Shown piece by piece: positions 6,118 through 6,576 of a stretch of 6,576 nt of DNA. The translations under genes and the position numbers were made by a program. Below the pieces are notes generated by a model. It was given only the letters and a program-made list of their open reading frames with translations. It was not told where the DNA came from and did not search any database. This stretch comes from Gammaproteobacteria bacterium. Its GTDB lineage: Bacteria > Pseudomonadota > Gammaproteobacteria > Steroidobacterales > Steroidobacteraceae. The stretch lies in NCBI GenBank assembly GCA_028293775.1, contig JAQGOD010000193.1:1-6576 (forward strand), in the 5' to 3' direction. Each line of letters starts with the position of its first letter. Within the stretch, counting starts at the first letter, position 1.

Positions 6118-6576
6118 GCATTCATCGCGATGAGCTTGTTTGCGGGCCGTGCTGCGATGGCGGTGACGATTGCCGAAAAGCCGGCGCCGCCGTTGGACGA
6201 AATCGTGGTGACGGCCGAACGTGCCGGCCCGGGCATGTGGCACGTTCATCGCGGCGACGCCAACGTGTGGATACTGGGCAGTATTTCGCCGCTGCCGCGC
6301 GATATTACCTGGCGCTCCAACCAAGTCGAGAATGTGCTCGAAAGAACCAGTCAGGTGCTGGTCCAGAAACCCATCGAGATCAGCATTCCTCGCGTCTTGT
6401 GGATGCTCATTGCCGATCGAAAATTTCTCATGGTCGGCGGCGGGAAAAGATTAAAAGACGTTCTGCCGCCGGAGCTGTACGCGCGCTTCGACGCGCAGCG
6501 AAGCAAGCTCGAGGAGCCCTCGGACAAGTGGGAGCGCTATCGCCCGATCATAGCGGCGGCCTTTCTGCAGCAGGCC
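6100..6576 (+). CDS. Secreted TraB/GumN-family protein with altered active-site motif, cut by window edge
   Basis: The 159 visible residues begin with a likely signal peptide: basic MRTATK, hydrophobic AFIAMSLFAG, and a small-residue end RAAMA with cleavage probably after about residue 21. The product should therefore be exported. Next comes a proline-rich stretch and DEIVVTAER at about 33-41, then GMWHVHRGDANVWILGSISP at about 45-64 and PRDITWRSNQVENVL at about 66-80, which is the N-terminal TraB/GumN (Tiki-like) pattern. In the family this strand normally ends in a GxxH motif and a later strand carries a conserved acidic residue. Here the motif is GSIS, and the later strand reads VLVQKP. 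The visible part thus lacks both expected residues and may be non-catalytic. The function of bacterial members is poorly known. ATG 6100 is preferred because a start at ATG 6130 would shorten the signal peptide too much; no ribosome binding site is evident. It is 27 bases after the HTH-VOC gene and could be in the same transcript. Confidence 0.75.
   Translation, partial: MRTATKAFIAMSLFAGRAAMAVTIAEKPAPPLDEIVVTAERAGPGMWHVHRGDANVWILGSISPLPRDITWRSNQVENVLERTSQVLVQKPIEISIPRVLWMLIADRKFLMVGGGKRLKDVLPPELYARFDAQRSKLEEPSDKWERYRPIIAAAFLQQA

Noticed and set aside
5743..6324. Open frame of 193 codons on the minus strand across the VOC and TraB/GumN genes
   Set aside because: It runs antisense through two genes with recognisable domains and shows no domain of its own.

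Overview
The window is a chromosomal segment of a moderately GC-rich bacterium, very likely a proteobacterium. Its core is a histidine-utilization (hut) cluster, read from four genes whose active-site motifs are visible. The route is the five-step variant that uses HutF (formimidoylglutamate deiminase). The codon use and the two accessory genes on the right (a LuxR-type HTH fused to a VOC domain, and a secreted TraB/GumN protein of a kind I associate with xanthomonad- or Steroidobacter-like bacteria) suggest a gammaproteobacterium. That placement is inference, not a match.

Layout: the left two thirds are transcribed leftward. In transcription order they are hutF (4134-2734), an 87-base gap with a good ribosome binding site, hutU (2646-976), and hutH (from 979 off the left edge). 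hutH starts on a TTG that overlaps the hutU stop codon. Rightward, hutI (4136-5428) starts essentially back to back with hutF. It is followed after 8 bases by a small HTH-VOC fusion gene (5437-6072), and then by a secreted TraB/GumN-family gene (6100 to the right edge, truncated).

The four hut genes make up most of one pathway: HutH deaminates histidine to urocanate, HutU hydrates it to imidazolonepropionate, HutI opens the ring to N-formimidoylglutamate, and HutF removes ammonia to give N-formylglutamate. The last enzyme (HutG, N-formylglutamate deformylase), a transporter and the usual repressor HutC are not in the window. They may lie beyond the left edge past hutH.

The less ordinary parts are: (1) the HTH-VOC fusion directly behind hutI, with a duplicated linker, an A7 tract and an internal Met exactly at the domain junction; (2) the almost zero-length divergent hutF/hutI start region, which forces promoters into coding DNA or leaderless transcripts; (3) a 22-base-spaced direct repeat in front of hutU; (4) a 10-bp hairpin enclosing the start codon of the TraB/GumN gene; and (5) that protein's loss of the family's first GxxH motif, together with a TonB-box-like segment after its signal peptide. 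No mobile element, CRISPR array, tRNA or rRNA was seen.
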